Shown in pieces: positions 8,483-16,738 of a DNA stretch of 64,000 bases. The translations under genes were made by a program, and so were the position numbers. This DNA comes from Pseudomonas chlororaphis (lineage in GTDB: Bacteria > Pseudomonadota > Gammaproteobacteria > Pseudomonadales > Pseudomonadaceae). The notes below the pieces were generated by a model that saw only the letters and a program-made list of their open reading frames with translations, searched no databases and was not told the origin of the DNA. Location: NCBI RefSeq assembly GCF_000783395.1, contig NZ_JSFK01000029.1, positions 24,544-88,543 on the forward strand. The letters are read 5' to 3'. Position 1 is the stretch's first letter. Every line of letters starts with the position of its first letter.

Positions 8483-9925
8483 TCAGGGTTTGCTGGGGCT
8501 TGGAGCGTGCGTTCGTCCGCTTTCCCAGCCGCCGCCCAAGGCGAGGAACAAATCGATCTGGCTCATCGCAACCTGGGTGTTGGCGGCGGCCAGTTGCGCG
8601 GTGACATCGGTGTAGGTGCGCGTTGCTTGCAAATCAGCGAGGAACGACTCGCGGCCGGCCTGGAAGAAGCGGTGGGTCTGGTCCGCTGCGAGTTTCGCCG
8701 ATTGCTCGGCATCGGCCAGCGCATCGCGGCGCTGCAACAGGGCGCTGTATTGGGCCAGACCGGTCTGGGTTTCGCGAATGGCGTTGAGCACCACGCCGTC
8801 GAAGTGCGCCAGTGCGCCTTGGGTCGTTGCTTCCGCTTCACGGATGCGCGCACGGGCGCCATTGGTCGGCACCTTCCAGCTCAGCGACGGGCCGAAGCCC
8901 CAACGGTTGGTCGACGGATCACCCAAGTCATCGATGAGACCAACAGTGCCGATGGTCGCGCCGATACTGATGTCCGGATACAACTCGCCAGTGGCGACGC
9001 CGATCCCGGCGGTCGAAGCGGCCAGACGACGTTCGGCCTGACGAATGTCCGGGCGACGCTTGAGCAGCGCGGCGCCATCGCCGACTGGCACCAATTGGGC
9101 GATTTTCGGCAACTCGGCGCAGGTCGCGGTACCGGCCGGCAATTGATCGACCGGTTTTGCCAGCAGCATAGACAGACGGAACAGCCCGGCCTGACGCGCC
9201 GCTTCATAACGCGGCAAATCGGCGCGCAGGGATTTGAACTGGGTTTGCGAGCGGGTGACCTGGGTTTCGTCACCGCGACCGGCGTCGCGCAAACGCTGGA
9301 TCAGCGTGGTGCTTTGCGATTGCAGGTCGAGGGAATGCTCGGCGATTTCGCGCTCTTCGTTGGCCGCGCAGACTTGGGTGTAGGCACGGACGACGTCCGC
9401 CACCAAGGTGATCCGCGCAGTATCTGCCGCGGCCTGGGTCGCGTCGGCATTGGCCTTGGCGCCTTCGATGCCACGCTGCAAGGTGCCCCACAGATCGAAC
9501 TGATAAGAAGCACTGATGCCGATGTCGCCGACGTTATCGACCGGGACTTTTTCCGGCAGCAAGAATGCCTGACCAGACTCTTGCAAACGCTGCGCGCCCA
9601 TCTTCACACCTGCGCTCCAGCCACCCGCTGCTTCGGCTTCATCGACCTGAGCTCGAGCCCGTTGCAGGTTCGCCGCCGCGACGCGCAAATCGGTGTTGGA
9701 GGCCATGGCCTGCTGCACCAGTTGATCCAGCCGCGCATCCTTATAAAGACGCCACCAATCCGCCGGCACCGGCGCCGAGACCACCGGTTTTCCGGCAACC
9801 GCCAGTTCGCCCTGAAAATCCTTGCGCTGCACCGCTGCATCCTCAGGCACCTGATAGTCCGGCCCGACCATCTGACAGGCCGAGAGCATCACGCCCAACC
9901 CGGCGATCATCAGCGCCCGGTTCAT
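8483..9925 (-). CDS. Efflux outer-membrane factor, NodT/OprM-type lipoprotein
   Basis: 480-residue outer-membrane channel subunit of a tripartite pump. The lipoprotein signal is MNRALMIAGLGVMLSAC, followed by the classic QMVGPDYQVP start of NodT-family proteins. Two OEP repeats carry the usual motifs: WWRLYKDARLDQLVQQAMASN at about 60-80, FDLWGTLQRGIEGAKAN in the first repeat and LLKRRPDIRQAERRLAASTAGIGVATGELYPDISI in the second, ending in FLALGGGWE. Its start overlaps the stop of the upstream adaptor gene by 4 nt. It is the last gene of the MarR-FUSC-DUF1656-HlyD-OMF operon. Confidence 0.93.
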   Translation of the reverse strand: MNRALMIAGLGVMLSACQMVGPDYQVPEDAAVQRKDFQGELAVAGKPVVSAPVPADWWRLYKDARLDQLVQQAMASNTDLRVAAANLQRARAQVDEAEAAGGWSAGVKMGAQRLQESGQAFLLPEKVPVDNVGDIGISASYQFDLWGTLQRGIEGAKANADATQAAADTARITLVADVVRAYTQVCAANEEREIAEHSLDLQSQSTTLIQRLRDAGRGDETQVTRSQTQFKSLRADLPRYEAARQAGLFRLSMLLAKPVDQLPAGTATCAELPKIAQLVPVGDGAALLKRRPDIRQAERRLAASTAGIGVATGELYPDISIGATIGTVGLIDDLGDPSTNRWGFGPSLSWKVPTNGARARIREAEATTQGALAHFDGVVLNAIRETQTGLAQYSALLQRRDALADAEQSAKLAADQTHRFFQAGRESFLADLQATRTYTDVTAQLAAANTQVAMSQIDLFLALGGGWESGRTHAPSPSKP

Positions 9926-10824
9926 TGCGCGGGCTCCTGCTTGCGGTCGTCGCGTGGCTGATCGTCGATGATCGACACCGTGGCGGTACGCCCGGCGATC
10001 ATGCGGAAGTCTTCCGGCACGTCATCAAAGGCAATCCGCACCGGAATCCGCTGCGCCAGCCGCACCCAGCTGAACGCCGGGTTGACGTTCGGCAGCAGGT
10101 TGCTGCCGCTGGTGCGGTCGCGGTCTTCGATGCCGGCGACGATGCTTTCGACATGCCCGCGCAATTTCGCACGGTCGCCGATCACACGGATATCTACCGA
10201 CTGACCGACATGAATGCCGTCGAGTTTGGTCTCTTCGAAATAGCCGTCGATGTGGAACGAGTTGCTGTCGACCACCGACAACACCGGACGCCCGGCCGTG
10301 ACGAACTCCTGCGGACGCGGCGCGCGGTCGTTGACATAGCCGTCCACCGGGCTGCGAATCACTGAGCGGTCGAGGTTGAGCTGAGCGCTGTCCACCGTGA
10401 CCATGGCTTCGGCCAGCGCCGATTGCGCGCGGGCGACCTTCGACTGGCTTTCTTCCAGTTGCTCGGCCGGCACCAGATTGCCGAGGCCACGGTTACGCTT
10501 GGCTTCACGCTGGGCCTGAGCGAGGGTTTCTTCGCGATCGGCGACGGCAGCCTTGGCCTGACGCAGGGCCAGTTTGAAACGGTCCTGGTCGATGCTGAAC
10601 AGCACCTGGCCGCGCTTGATCAACTGGTTGTCTTTCACTTCAACCTGTTGGATCAACCCGGAGACGTCCGGGGCGATCTGGATGATGTCGGCGCGAATGT
10701 GGCCGTCACGGGTCCATGGCGCAAACATGTAATACATCACCATGCGCCAGACGAGGACAACGGCAAAGGTCACGATCAGCAGGGTCAGTACCACGCGACC
10801 GATGGTCAAAAACGGTTTTTTCAT
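9922..10824 (-). CDS. HlyD-family periplasmic adaptor of a FUSC efflux pump
   Basis: 300-residue membrane-fusion protein, AaeA/EmrA-like. One N-terminal membrane anchor (VVLTLLIVTFAVVLVWRMVMYYMF, about 10-33) is followed by the split lipoyl domain (IAPDVSGLIQQVEVKDNQLIKRGQVLFSID, and SPVDGYVNDRAPRPQEFVTAG in the second half) around a short coiled coil. The MFAPWTRDGHIRAD segment after the anchor is characteristic of AaeA-type partners of FUSC pumps. It overlaps both neighbours by 4 nt and so should be co-translated. Confidence 0.92.
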   Translation of the reverse strand: MKKPFLTIGRVVLTLLIVTFAVVLVWRMVMYYMFAPWTRDGHIRADIIQIAPDVSGLIQQVEVKDNQLIKRGQVLFSIDQDRFKLALRQAKAAVADREETLAQAQREAKRNRGLGNLVPAEQLEESQSKVARAQSALAEAMVTVDSAQLNLDRSVIRSPVDGYVNDRAPRPQEFVTAGRPVLSVVDSNSFHIDGYFEETKLDGIHVGQSVDIRVIGDRAKLRGHVESIVAGIEDRDRTSGSNLLPNVNPAFSWVRLAQRIPVRIAFDDVPEDFRMIAGRTATVSIIDDQPRDDRKQEPAQ

Positions 10825-11030
10825 GTCATCAGGTATCGACTGAGTGAGTCCACGCCGTACAGCAGTACCGCGTAGAGGGCCACGTTGAACAATGCCCGGT
10901 GCCAGACCAGACGGTAAAAGTGCACGCGCGTGAGCACGGCATGCACCAGCAAAAACAGCACATAAGTGATGCCCATCAACACCAGCAGGGTCGGCAGGAA
11001 AATGCCGCTGATGTCCAGATCACCGATCAT
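10821..11030 (-). CDS. DUF1656 small membrane protein (AaeX-like)
   Basis: 69 aa with two transmembrane segments (IFLPTLLVLMGITYVLFLLVHAVL and LFNVALYAVLLYGV). The MIGDLDISGIFLP opening and the YRLVWHRALFNVALYAVL motif are typical of the DUF1656 family, which sits between FUSC and HlyD genes in aromatic-acid type efflux operons. Four-base overlaps on both sides support translational coupling. Its molecular role is unknown. Confidence 0.9.
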   Translation of the reverse strand: MIGDLDISGIFLPTLLVLMGITYVLFLLVHAVLTRVHFYRLVWHRALFNVALYAVLLYGVDSLSRYLMT

Positions 11031-13090
11031 AGGGGCGCTCCATCGGGCAGCGGTTCTTCGGCGTCGGCACTGGAGACGAATTCGACGCCGGGCAACAGCG
11101 CCAGACGCAAACCGCTCAAGGCGTGCAACAGGTTCAGACGGGTTTCATCGTCGCCGTGGCCATTAAGCGCGCGGCGAGTGCGATCCAGAGTCATCAGCAA
11201 CGGCGCTGGCGCCGGCAAGCGTTCGCCAGCCTTGAGGCAAGCGCGGAAATACTCGCCGACCTCGCTGACCACTTGCTGCAACAGCGCGTTCGGCGCGCCG
11301 CTCACCCGTGGGGTATAGGCGAGCAAATCGAGTAGATTGAGGCCGACGCGCACCTCGCGCATGGCGATGCCGGTGTCCTGGCCGGTGAGAGCCAGACGCG
11401 GCAGGTGCTGCATCAGTCGATCGAGCAACTGCACGCCCAATTTGCGGTGTTCGGCAAGGTTGGCCGGTTCGGTCATGTCGACGATGTCTTTCCAACTGAA
11501 GCGGGTCAGGCGTTTCGCCGCCAGTTCGGCACCGAACGGGCGTGCAACCAGCGTCCAGATAAACGCGAACAACAGCCCTAACGGACCCGCCAGGTTGGAG
11601 TTCACGAAGGCAAAAAAGTCCGCGTCGTAAGCCCCCTGAATACTGATGAATGAGGAGGTGTTGACCAGCGTCAGCAGCATGCCGAGAAAGAACCGCGGCT
11701 GCACCGTCAGGGTGCCGACGCAGATGAACGGGATGGAAAACGCCAGCACCAGCATCGGGAAGTCATGCAGGTTGGGCAGAATCAAAAACAGATAAAGGCT
11801 GGCGAACAGCACCGACATGCCGGTCCAGAAAAAGAACCGGTAAATCTGCGGTGCCGGGTCGTCCATCGAAGCGAAGAAGCTACAGGCCACCGCGGCGAGA
11901 ATCACCGCGCTGCCGCCGTCCGGCCAGCCGAGCAGAATCCACAGCACCGAGGCGGTGATGATCGCCAGAACGGTCGAGGCCGCCGAGTAGAGCATCAGCC
12001 CACGATCAATGAACGGCGTCAGACGACCGAGGCGCCAGTGACGGTAGACCGCGCGCCAGCTGTCCTGGCGCTCGCAGAGAATCGCGTCCTGCAGACTGCG
12101 GCAGTCCTGCCATAAATCGATGAATTCGCCGAGGCGATAAATCGAGTTGGAGAACAGCAGTTGTTTGCGGTCTTGCAGTGCTTCGGCACTCGGTTGCAGG
12201 GCTTCGAGCTGATCTTTCAGCGCTTGCCAGCGGCCGAGCTCGGCGTCCTGATGAGCGAGCCATTCGCGGGTTGCGGCCAGCAGCGGTTCGAACTTTTCCA
12301 CCAGTTCCGGCGTGCGTCGCTCGAGGGCGTAGAGCGAATCTTCCAGCGCATCGATCACCGGTAATAGATGAATCATCCGCCCGCGCAGTTCTTTGGTGTT
12401 GCGCACGGTTTGCGGTAGTGCGCCTTCGTGGGGCAACTGGCCGATCATCAATTCGAGGCTGTTGAAGTTGGCAACCATGGCCATGCGCAGCGCAGTGACT
12501 TCTTCGGGCTGCACGTCGCGGCTGAGGAATTTCAGGCTGTAGGTGGTTGCGTCGGCGAACCACTTGCTCACAGCGTCGTTGAACACCGGCGCCAAGCGGC
12601 GCGGCCAGAACATTGCGCCGACCACGGCGGCAACAGCAATGCCGAGGAAAATTTCCTCAGTACGCGCCTCGGCCACGTCCCACACCGCCAGCGGGTTATC
12701 CACCACCGGCAAGGCAATCAGCGGCAGGGTGTAACCGGCGAGCATCAATGCATAGTTGTTGGCCGTGCGCAGTTGCAGGGACAGAAACAGCAAAATGCCC
12801 GTCCACAGCGCGATGACTACCACCAGCACATACGGGCTCTGGACGAACATCGGCACGAAAAAAACCGCCGCAGCGGCACCGAGAAAGGTACCGATGGCAC
12901 GGTACAGCGCCTTGGAACTGGTCGGCCCGAGAAACGGACTGGAAACGATATACACCGTGGCCATCGCCCAATACGGACGCGGCATTTGCATGAGCAAGGC
13001 GATGTACAGCGCGATCATCGACGCTGCAAAAGTCCGCACTCCGTAGAACCAGTCACGGGCCGGCGGAATGCCAGAGAAAAAACCGTTCAA
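11027..13090 (-). CDS. FUSC-family inner-membrane efflux transporter (AaeB/YdhK-like)
   Basis: 687 aa with the FUSC layout: an N-terminal block of about six transmembrane helices (from FAASMIALYIALLMQMPRPYWAMATVYIVSSPFLG, with PYWA and PFLG conserved in the family), a long cytoplasmic region (about 180-380), a second hydrophobic block (STVLAIITASVLWILLGWPDGGSAVILAAVAC to about 530) and a soluble C-terminus. Such proteins export hydrophobic acids or aromatics with an HlyD adaptor and an outer-membrane factor, both encoded downstream. The start overlaps the MarR stop by 4 nt. Substrate cannot be read from sequence. Confidence 0.93.
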   Translation of the reverse strand: MNGFFSGIPPARDWFYGVRTFAASMIALYIALLMQMPRPYWAMATVYIVSSPFLGPTSSKALYRAIGTFLGAAAAVFFVPMFVQSPYVLVVVIALWTGILLFLSLQLRTANNYALMLAGYTLPLIALPVVDNPLAVWDVAEARTEEIFLGIAVAAVVGAMFWPRRLAPVFNDAVSKWFADATTYSLKFLSRDVQPEEVTALRMAMVANFNSLELMIGQLPHEGALPQTVRNTKELRGRMIHLLPVIDALEDSLYALERRTPELVEKFEPLLAATREWLAHQDAELGRWQALKDQLEALQPSAEALQDRKQLLFSNSIYRLGEFIDLWQDCRSLQDAILCERQDSWRAVYRHWRLGRLTPFIDRGLMLYSAASTVLAIITASVLWILLGWPDGGSAVILAAVACSFFASMDDPAPQIYRFFFWTGMSVLFASLYLFLILPNLHDFPMLVLAFSIPFICVGTLTVQPRFFLGMLLTLVNTSSFISIQGAYDADFFAFVNSNLAGPLGLLFAFIWTLVARPFGAELAAKRLTRFSWKDIVDMTEPANLAEHRKLGVQLLDRLMQHLPRLALTGQDTGIAMREVRVGLNLLDLLAYTPRVSGAPNALLQQVVSEVGEYFRACLKAGERLPAPAPLLMTLDRTRRALNGHGDDETRLNLLHALSGLRLALLPGVEFVSSADAEEPLPDGAPL

Positions 13091-13554
13091 GAATTAACCA
13101 CCCATGGCGGGTTGGCCGCCTCAAAAGCTCTGAGTACCCGAAGCGTAGCTTCCAGATCGCTTTGCTCGATGCCTTCGAGCACCTCGTGACGCAAGCGCAC
13201 CAGTTCGATCTCCACCGCCTGCACCAGTTCACGCCCGGTATCGGTCAGGCTAAGGCATTTGGCGCGGCGATCCTGGGCATCTTCGGTGCGGCAGACGTAG
13301 CCGGAATGACACAGCTGATCGAGCAGACGCACCAGCGACGGACTCTCCATTCCGGCCGCCTGCGCCACCTGTACCTGGCGCACGCCCTCGCCCAAGCGGC
13401 CGATCATCAACAGCGGCACGGCGCAGGCTTCGGAGATTCCATAGTTGACCAGCGTGGTCTGGCAGATCTTCCGCCAATGCCTGGCGGCCACCACCATGGC
13501 ACTGCTGATGTTCATCTGGAGAGCGTCGAGATCGTTCGGCACGGGGAAATGCAC
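13087..13554 (-). CDS. MarR-family transcriptional regulator of the efflux operon
   Basis: 155-residue winged-helix repressor. The central part (LLMIGRLGEGVRQVQVAQAAGMESPSLVRLLDQLCHSGYVCRTEDAQDRRAKCLSLTDTGREL) contains recognition helix and wing with the DxRxK-type signature of MarR proteins. As first gene of a tightly overlapping efflux operon it is the probable local repressor, released by a pump substrate. The GTG at 13554 is used; an in-frame ATG at 13515 is an alternative, and neither has a strong ribosome-binding site. Confidence 0.9.
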   Translation of the reverse strand: MHFPVPNDLDALQMNISSAMVVAARHWRKICQTTLVNYGISEACAVPLLMIGRLGEGVRQVQVAQAAGMESPSLVRLLDQLCHSGYVCRTEDAQDRRAKCLSLTDTGRELVQAVEIELVRLRHEVLEGIEQSDLEATLRVLRAFEAANPPWVVNS

Positions 13555-13556
13555 AC

Positions 13557-13572
13557 TGTTAGTTTGCTAACT
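13557..13572. promoter_or_regulatory. Candidate MarR operator
   Basis: Inverted repeat GTTAG-TTTG-CTAAC (13558-13571) immediately upstream of the marR-like start codon. Its size and position fit an autoregulatory MarR-family operator. This is inference from position only. Confidence 0.45.
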
Positions 13573-13632
13573 ATCAATATCGCATTGGAGGGGAATTTCA
13601 GTCAAGTTTTGAAACAAATTGCCTGTTCAGGG

Positions 13633-15114
13633 TTAGCCTACCGAATCGAAATCACCCGCTATCTGCTCAATGAAATCGAAAACCTCCTCCGGCACGCTGA
13701 ACTGGAACTGCTTACGTCGATGCTTTGAAACTTTGTCACCGTTGTCCAGACACATCATTACCAGTTTCGAGAGGTCGCTCCCCCGTACGTCAAAACGCCC
13801 ATTCACCTCTTTGATGACGTAGTCGTATTTTTCAAGAAACTCGGTCTCCTCGCGCAGCTCCACTTCCAATGCTCGCAAGGCCATCTGCAAGGTAAATTCT
13901 GCACATTGAGTCCCGTCCCAGAATCGATAGATTGAGTCGTGCCCAATAAAATCGAAAGCCATCTGATCAGCGTCCAGCCAAGTGACATTCCAGAACTCTC
14001 TTGCGGGTTTCGAGAACTCCTTTAACGCTTCGAGATAGCCAGACTCTTCGTGTTTCATCGCTACGGAAACCGGTAACAACAAACCATTTTTTAGAGCGCC
14101 AGAGTGGCAAAGCGTCTGGTGAATCAGGAAACGTGAAAGTCGACCATTGCCATCCATGAACGGGTGAAGAAAGACAAACCCGAAAGCCACAACCGCTGCA
14201 GCTGTCAACGGATCAACCTGCTTGGCTGAGTGATTGGCAAAACTCATCAACTCGTCCATCAACTCCCTGCACAATTGCGGTGGAGGCGGGACATAGCTGA
14301 CGCCAGCTGCGCCTCTCAAGCCGTTGTGTAAATGGTTCTGTTCATGACGGAAAAGCACAGCTTTATCGAAAGGATTGGAAACCGTACTGTTCTGCAACTC
14401 GACCAAATAGTCTTCGCTCAACTCTGTTCGCTCATGGGCTTGGCGGAGAAGCCGAACAAAACGTCGCGACTTTTCTTCGTTGGGCTCTTCTTTCTCAATG
14501 GCGAAAGAATCGCGGGTCTCATGCAGATAGGCCCAATTGATTGCCCGATCCATCATTTCCGGCGGCAACGTCGCCATAAAAGCCTGGGCTCGACCAAGGA
14601 TGTCCAGATCAAGCAGCGCCTGCAGCTCCGTCGTACGCTCGACTGTGGCGCAGTAACGCATTGACCCCAACCCGTTAAAATCTACCCGCCAACGACTATT
14701 TCGAATTGCAGGCCCGGTGACATAACGCTTGGGATCAAACAAAGCGACAACGTTGCCCCGAACCGGTACGGAATATTCCAGCTGTTTGCCCGTGAAACTT
14801 TCCCAAAGAAAACAGGCCTTGCGGATAAATACCCCGTTAGGTGATCGGCTCAACTCACCTAGCAACTCGTCCGCTTCAACGGTTTCAAGCGCCTGAGCAA
14901 GAATGCACAGGTTTATTCCCTCATGCTTCAGAGCAAACAAGATGTGCTCAAGTGTCGAACCCTGTGCCGGCGCGACGCCGTTTGGAACCGCTAGACACTC
15001 ACCGATCAAGGTAATCCGGGTAACCGGTTTGATCATCGCAATGCGCTTGGGGGCAAATGCATTAAGCTTCAGCGCATCACGCAGGTGGGCATATCCAACA
15101 GTTGGCATCGTCAT
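13633..15114 (-). CDS. Fic-domain protein (predicted AMP-transferase)
   Basis: 493 aa. The complete Fic active-site motif HPFMDGNGRLSR lies at residues 317-328, including catalytic His and the GNGR anion hole, so AMPylation or a related nucleotide transfer is expected. An inhibitory-helix-like element SFAIEKE lies at 203-209, upstream of the Fic core, the arrangement of class II autoinhibited Fic proteins, though with Lys where Gly/Asn is usual. The rest of the N- and C-terminal regions is unassigned. Base composition and codon use are visibly more AT-rich than neighbours, suggesting acquisition. The ATG at 15108 is better spaced from GGGGACG than the one at 15114. No antitoxin-like partner is visible. 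Confidence 0.9.
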   Translation of the reverse strand: MTMPTVGYAHLRDALKLNAFAPKRIAMIKPVTRITLIGECLAVPNGVAPAQGSTLEHILFALKHEGINLCILAQALETVEADELLGELSRSPNGVFIRKACFLWESFTGKQLEYSVPVRGNVVALFDPKRYVTGPAIRNSRWRVDFNGLGSMRYCATVERTTELQALLDLDILGRAQAFMATLPPEMMDRAINWAYLHETRDSFAIEKEEPNEEKSRRFVRLLRQAHERTELSEDYLVELQNSTVSNPFDKAVLFRHEQNHLHNGLRGAAGVSYVPPPPQLCRELMDELMSFANHSAKQVDPLTAAAVVAFGFVFLHPFMDGNGRLSRFLIHQTLCHSGALKNGLLLPVSVAMKHEESGYLEALKEFSKPAREFWNVTWLDADQMAFDFIGHDSIYRFWDGTQCAEFTLQMALRALEVELREETEFLEKYDYVIKEVNGRFDVRGSDLSKLVMMCLDNGDKVSKHRRKQFQFSVPEEVFDFIEQIAGDFDSVG

Positions 15115-15153
15115 CGTCCCCAGAAAAATTTCACTGCGACGATTAAAGCCCAG

Positions 15154-15214
15154 TTTTTTTTACATCACGCATGTTTTTTTTACATTTCAGCCTTTTCCTA
15201 CAATTTTTTTTACA
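15154..15214. promoter_or_regulatory. Three phased A-tracts upstream of fic
   Basis: TTTTTTTTACA occurs three times, starting at 15154, 15174 and 15204, that is spaced 20 and 30 bp. On the minus strand these are TGTAAAAAAAA tracts in near-helical phase, expected to bend DNA. They lie directly upstream of the Fic gene; the third includes the stop codon of the DUF2789 gene. Confidence 0.6.
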
Positions 15215-15455
15215 CACTTCTGCCCTTTCGCAACAACACATCCAACTGATCCACCACCTCCGCCCAGTCGGCGTCATCCCGAATCTCGTCACGCAAAAAA
15301 TCCGCTTGGCTCTTCGTCCAGAAAAACGCATCAGCCAAATGCAGGTCGGGTTTGAGCGGGGAATGGGTAGCAATGAATTGGTCAATGCTGGTCGGGTCGT
15401 TGTCCAGGCCGAGTTGTTTGAACAGGGATGGGAGAGTGTGGGTTGGTTGCTCCAT
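15210..15455 (-). CDS. DUF2789-family small protein
   Basis: 81 aa beginning MEQPTHTLPSLFKQLGLDND, with FIATHSPLKPDLHLADAFFWTKSQADFLRDEIRDDADWAEVVDQLDVLLR. This is the conserved DUF2789 pattern (short all-helical protein, common and uncharacterised in Pseudomonas). The stop codon falls in an A-tract. A REP lies just upstream of the start. Confidence 0.88.
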   Translation of the reverse strand: MEQPTHTLPSLFKQLGLDNDPTSIDQFIATHSPLKPDLHLADAFFWTKSQADFLRDEIRDDADWAEVVDQLDVLLRKGRSV

Positions 15456-15492
15456 TGCTGAGTTCCTTCAAAAATGGGGGGTTTGGAAGATT

Positions 15493-15545
15493 ATTCGCGA
15501 GCAGGCTCGCTCCCACAGGGAAATGCGATCAACCTGCTCGCGAAG
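15493..15545. repeat. REP element, GCGAGCAGGCTCGCTCCCACA family
   Basis: TTCGCGAGCAGGCTCGCTCCCACAGGG followed by the inverse half CCTGCTCGCGAA (15533-15544). A different REP family from the others in this window, in the gap between the DUF2789 and YbaK genes. Confidence 0.85.
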
Positions 15546-15569
15546 GCGTCAGTGCCAGCGCCACAAAAC

Positions 15570-16031
15570 CTAATCACTCAACTCCCGCACCTCGGCATGC
15601 GGCACCATTTTCAGAAACTCCGGCATGCTCATGTGCAGCAGATAGTTGTGGTTGCCCGCCTCCAGATAAATATCCTTCTGCCGCGTCAGCAACGGGTCGA
15701 TGACCATGTCCAGGCCATAAGAGCCACCCAGCGGCGGCACCGCGCCGCGCTCGCAGTCGTCGAAGATGTGCGCCAGATTGCTTTCGCGGGTCAGTTGCCA
15801 TTCGCCGCTGTTGCGCACTTTGCTCAAATCCAGGTGACGGCTGGCCGGTAGCACGGCCATCAGGTAATGCCCGTGGTGGTCGTCGAGGATGATCGATTTG
15901 GCCACGCGCTCGGCGGGCACCCCGGCGACTCGTGCGGTTTCCAGGCTGCTGGACGAGTGTCGGTGGGCGACGATGTCGTACTCGCAGTGCGCCCGGTTCA
16001 GGCTGCTCTGCACCTTTCTTGCCATACGCAT
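15570..16031 (-). CDS. YbaK/aminoacyl-tRNA deacylase-domain protein
   Basis: About 153 aa, matching the YbaK/ProX-like fold that hydrolyses mischarged aminoacyl-tRNAs in trans: EYDIVAHRHSSSSLETARVAGVPAERVAKSIILDDHHGHYLMAVLPASRHLDL, then the GGSYGLDMVIDPLL and EAGNHNYLLHMSMPEFLKMVP segments. The family Lys is in VAKSIIL. I prefer the ATG at 16031, which has GAGGTG at a suitable distance; longer upstream forms lack homology-like sequence. Specificity (Cys-tRNA-Pro, Ala-tRNA-Pro or other) cannot be told. Confidence 0.85.
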   Translation of the reverse strand: MRMARKVQSSLNRAHCEYDIVAHRHSSSSLETARVAGVPAERVAKSIILDDHHGHYLMAVLPASRHLDLSKVRNSGEWQLTRESNLAHIFDDCERGAVPPLGGSYGLDMVIDPLLTRQKDIYLEAGNHNYLLHMSMPEFLKMVPHAEVRELSD

Positions 16032-16205
16032 GATGCACCTCGGTGTTGCGCTGAACGGTGATTGCCGTGTCTTTGAGTCTAGTTCGGCGGGTGTCTGGCG
16101 CAGGGAAATCCGCTCACCGGACATATCTGCACATTGATCAAAATTCATGCAGGACAACCCTCAACTAGACTGAAAGAACCAGCCATGACGCTCACGGAGA
16201 GTCAC

Positions 16206-16736
16206 GTGAACAGCCGATGTTGTGCGCTTGCCTTGCTCCTGCTGATCAGCGGCTCAGCCCTCGCCGCTGACACCCCGTTGCCGCCGATGAGTCCGGCCGG
16301 TTTGTGGCTGATTACCTTGGGCATCGTCTTTCTGATCGCCGAAGCGGCGCTGCCCAATTACGGCGTTATCGGTCTGGGCGGCATCATCATGTTCGTCATC
16401 GGGGCGCTGATTTTGAGCAACGCCGAGTTGCCAGTACCAATGATGATCGGCCTCGGCCTGATCAGCGCGCTGCTGTTGATCGCGCTGCTGATCCGCGCCC
16501 TGAAAACCCGCCCGCGCCACGCCGTCAGTGGCGACGCCGGCCTGCTCGGCAGCGTGACTGCGATCACCACGGTGCAACCGGGCGATGCCCGCAACGGCTG
16601 GGTGCAACTGCAAGGTGAGCGCTGGCAAGTGCTCAGCGCGACACCGCTGCACACCGGGCAATCGGTGCGCGTGGTGGCTCGCAAGGGATTGTTGCTGCAA
16701 GTGGCCGCGACTGACGCGGCGCCACTCGGAGAGTGA
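16206..16736 (+). CDS. NfeD-family membrane protein
   Basis: 176 aa from the GTG at 16206, chosen because GGAGAG lies 4-5 bases upstream and it gives a clean signal peptide (VNSRCCALALLLLISGSALAAD); an ATG at 16185 has no such site. Then come hydrophobic segments (LWLITLGIVFLIAEAALPNYGVIGLGGIIMFVIGALIL and PMMIGLGLISALLLIALLI) and a C-terminal OB-fold (about 115-176: GLLGSVTAITTVQPGDARNGWVQLQGERWQVLS) typical of short NfeD proteins without the ClpP-like protease. NfeD proteins pair with slipins, and the next gene encodes one, 2 bp away. Confidence 0.88.
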   Translation: MNSRCCALALLLLISGSALAADTPLPPMSPAGLWLITLGIVFLIAEAALPNYGVIGLGGIIMFVIGALILSNAELPVPMMIGLGLISALLLIALLIRALKTRPRHAVSGDAGLLGSVTAITTVQPGDARNGWVQLQGERWQVLSATPLHTGQSVRVVARKGLLLQVAATDAAPLGE

Positions 16737-16738
16737 TC

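Noticed and set aside
15143..15385. An 80-codon minus-strand frame as a possible antitoxin for Fic
   Set aside because: It overlaps the DUF2789 gene in another frame and its end is encoded by the A-tracts (Lys/Arg-rich); no antitoxin motif was seen.
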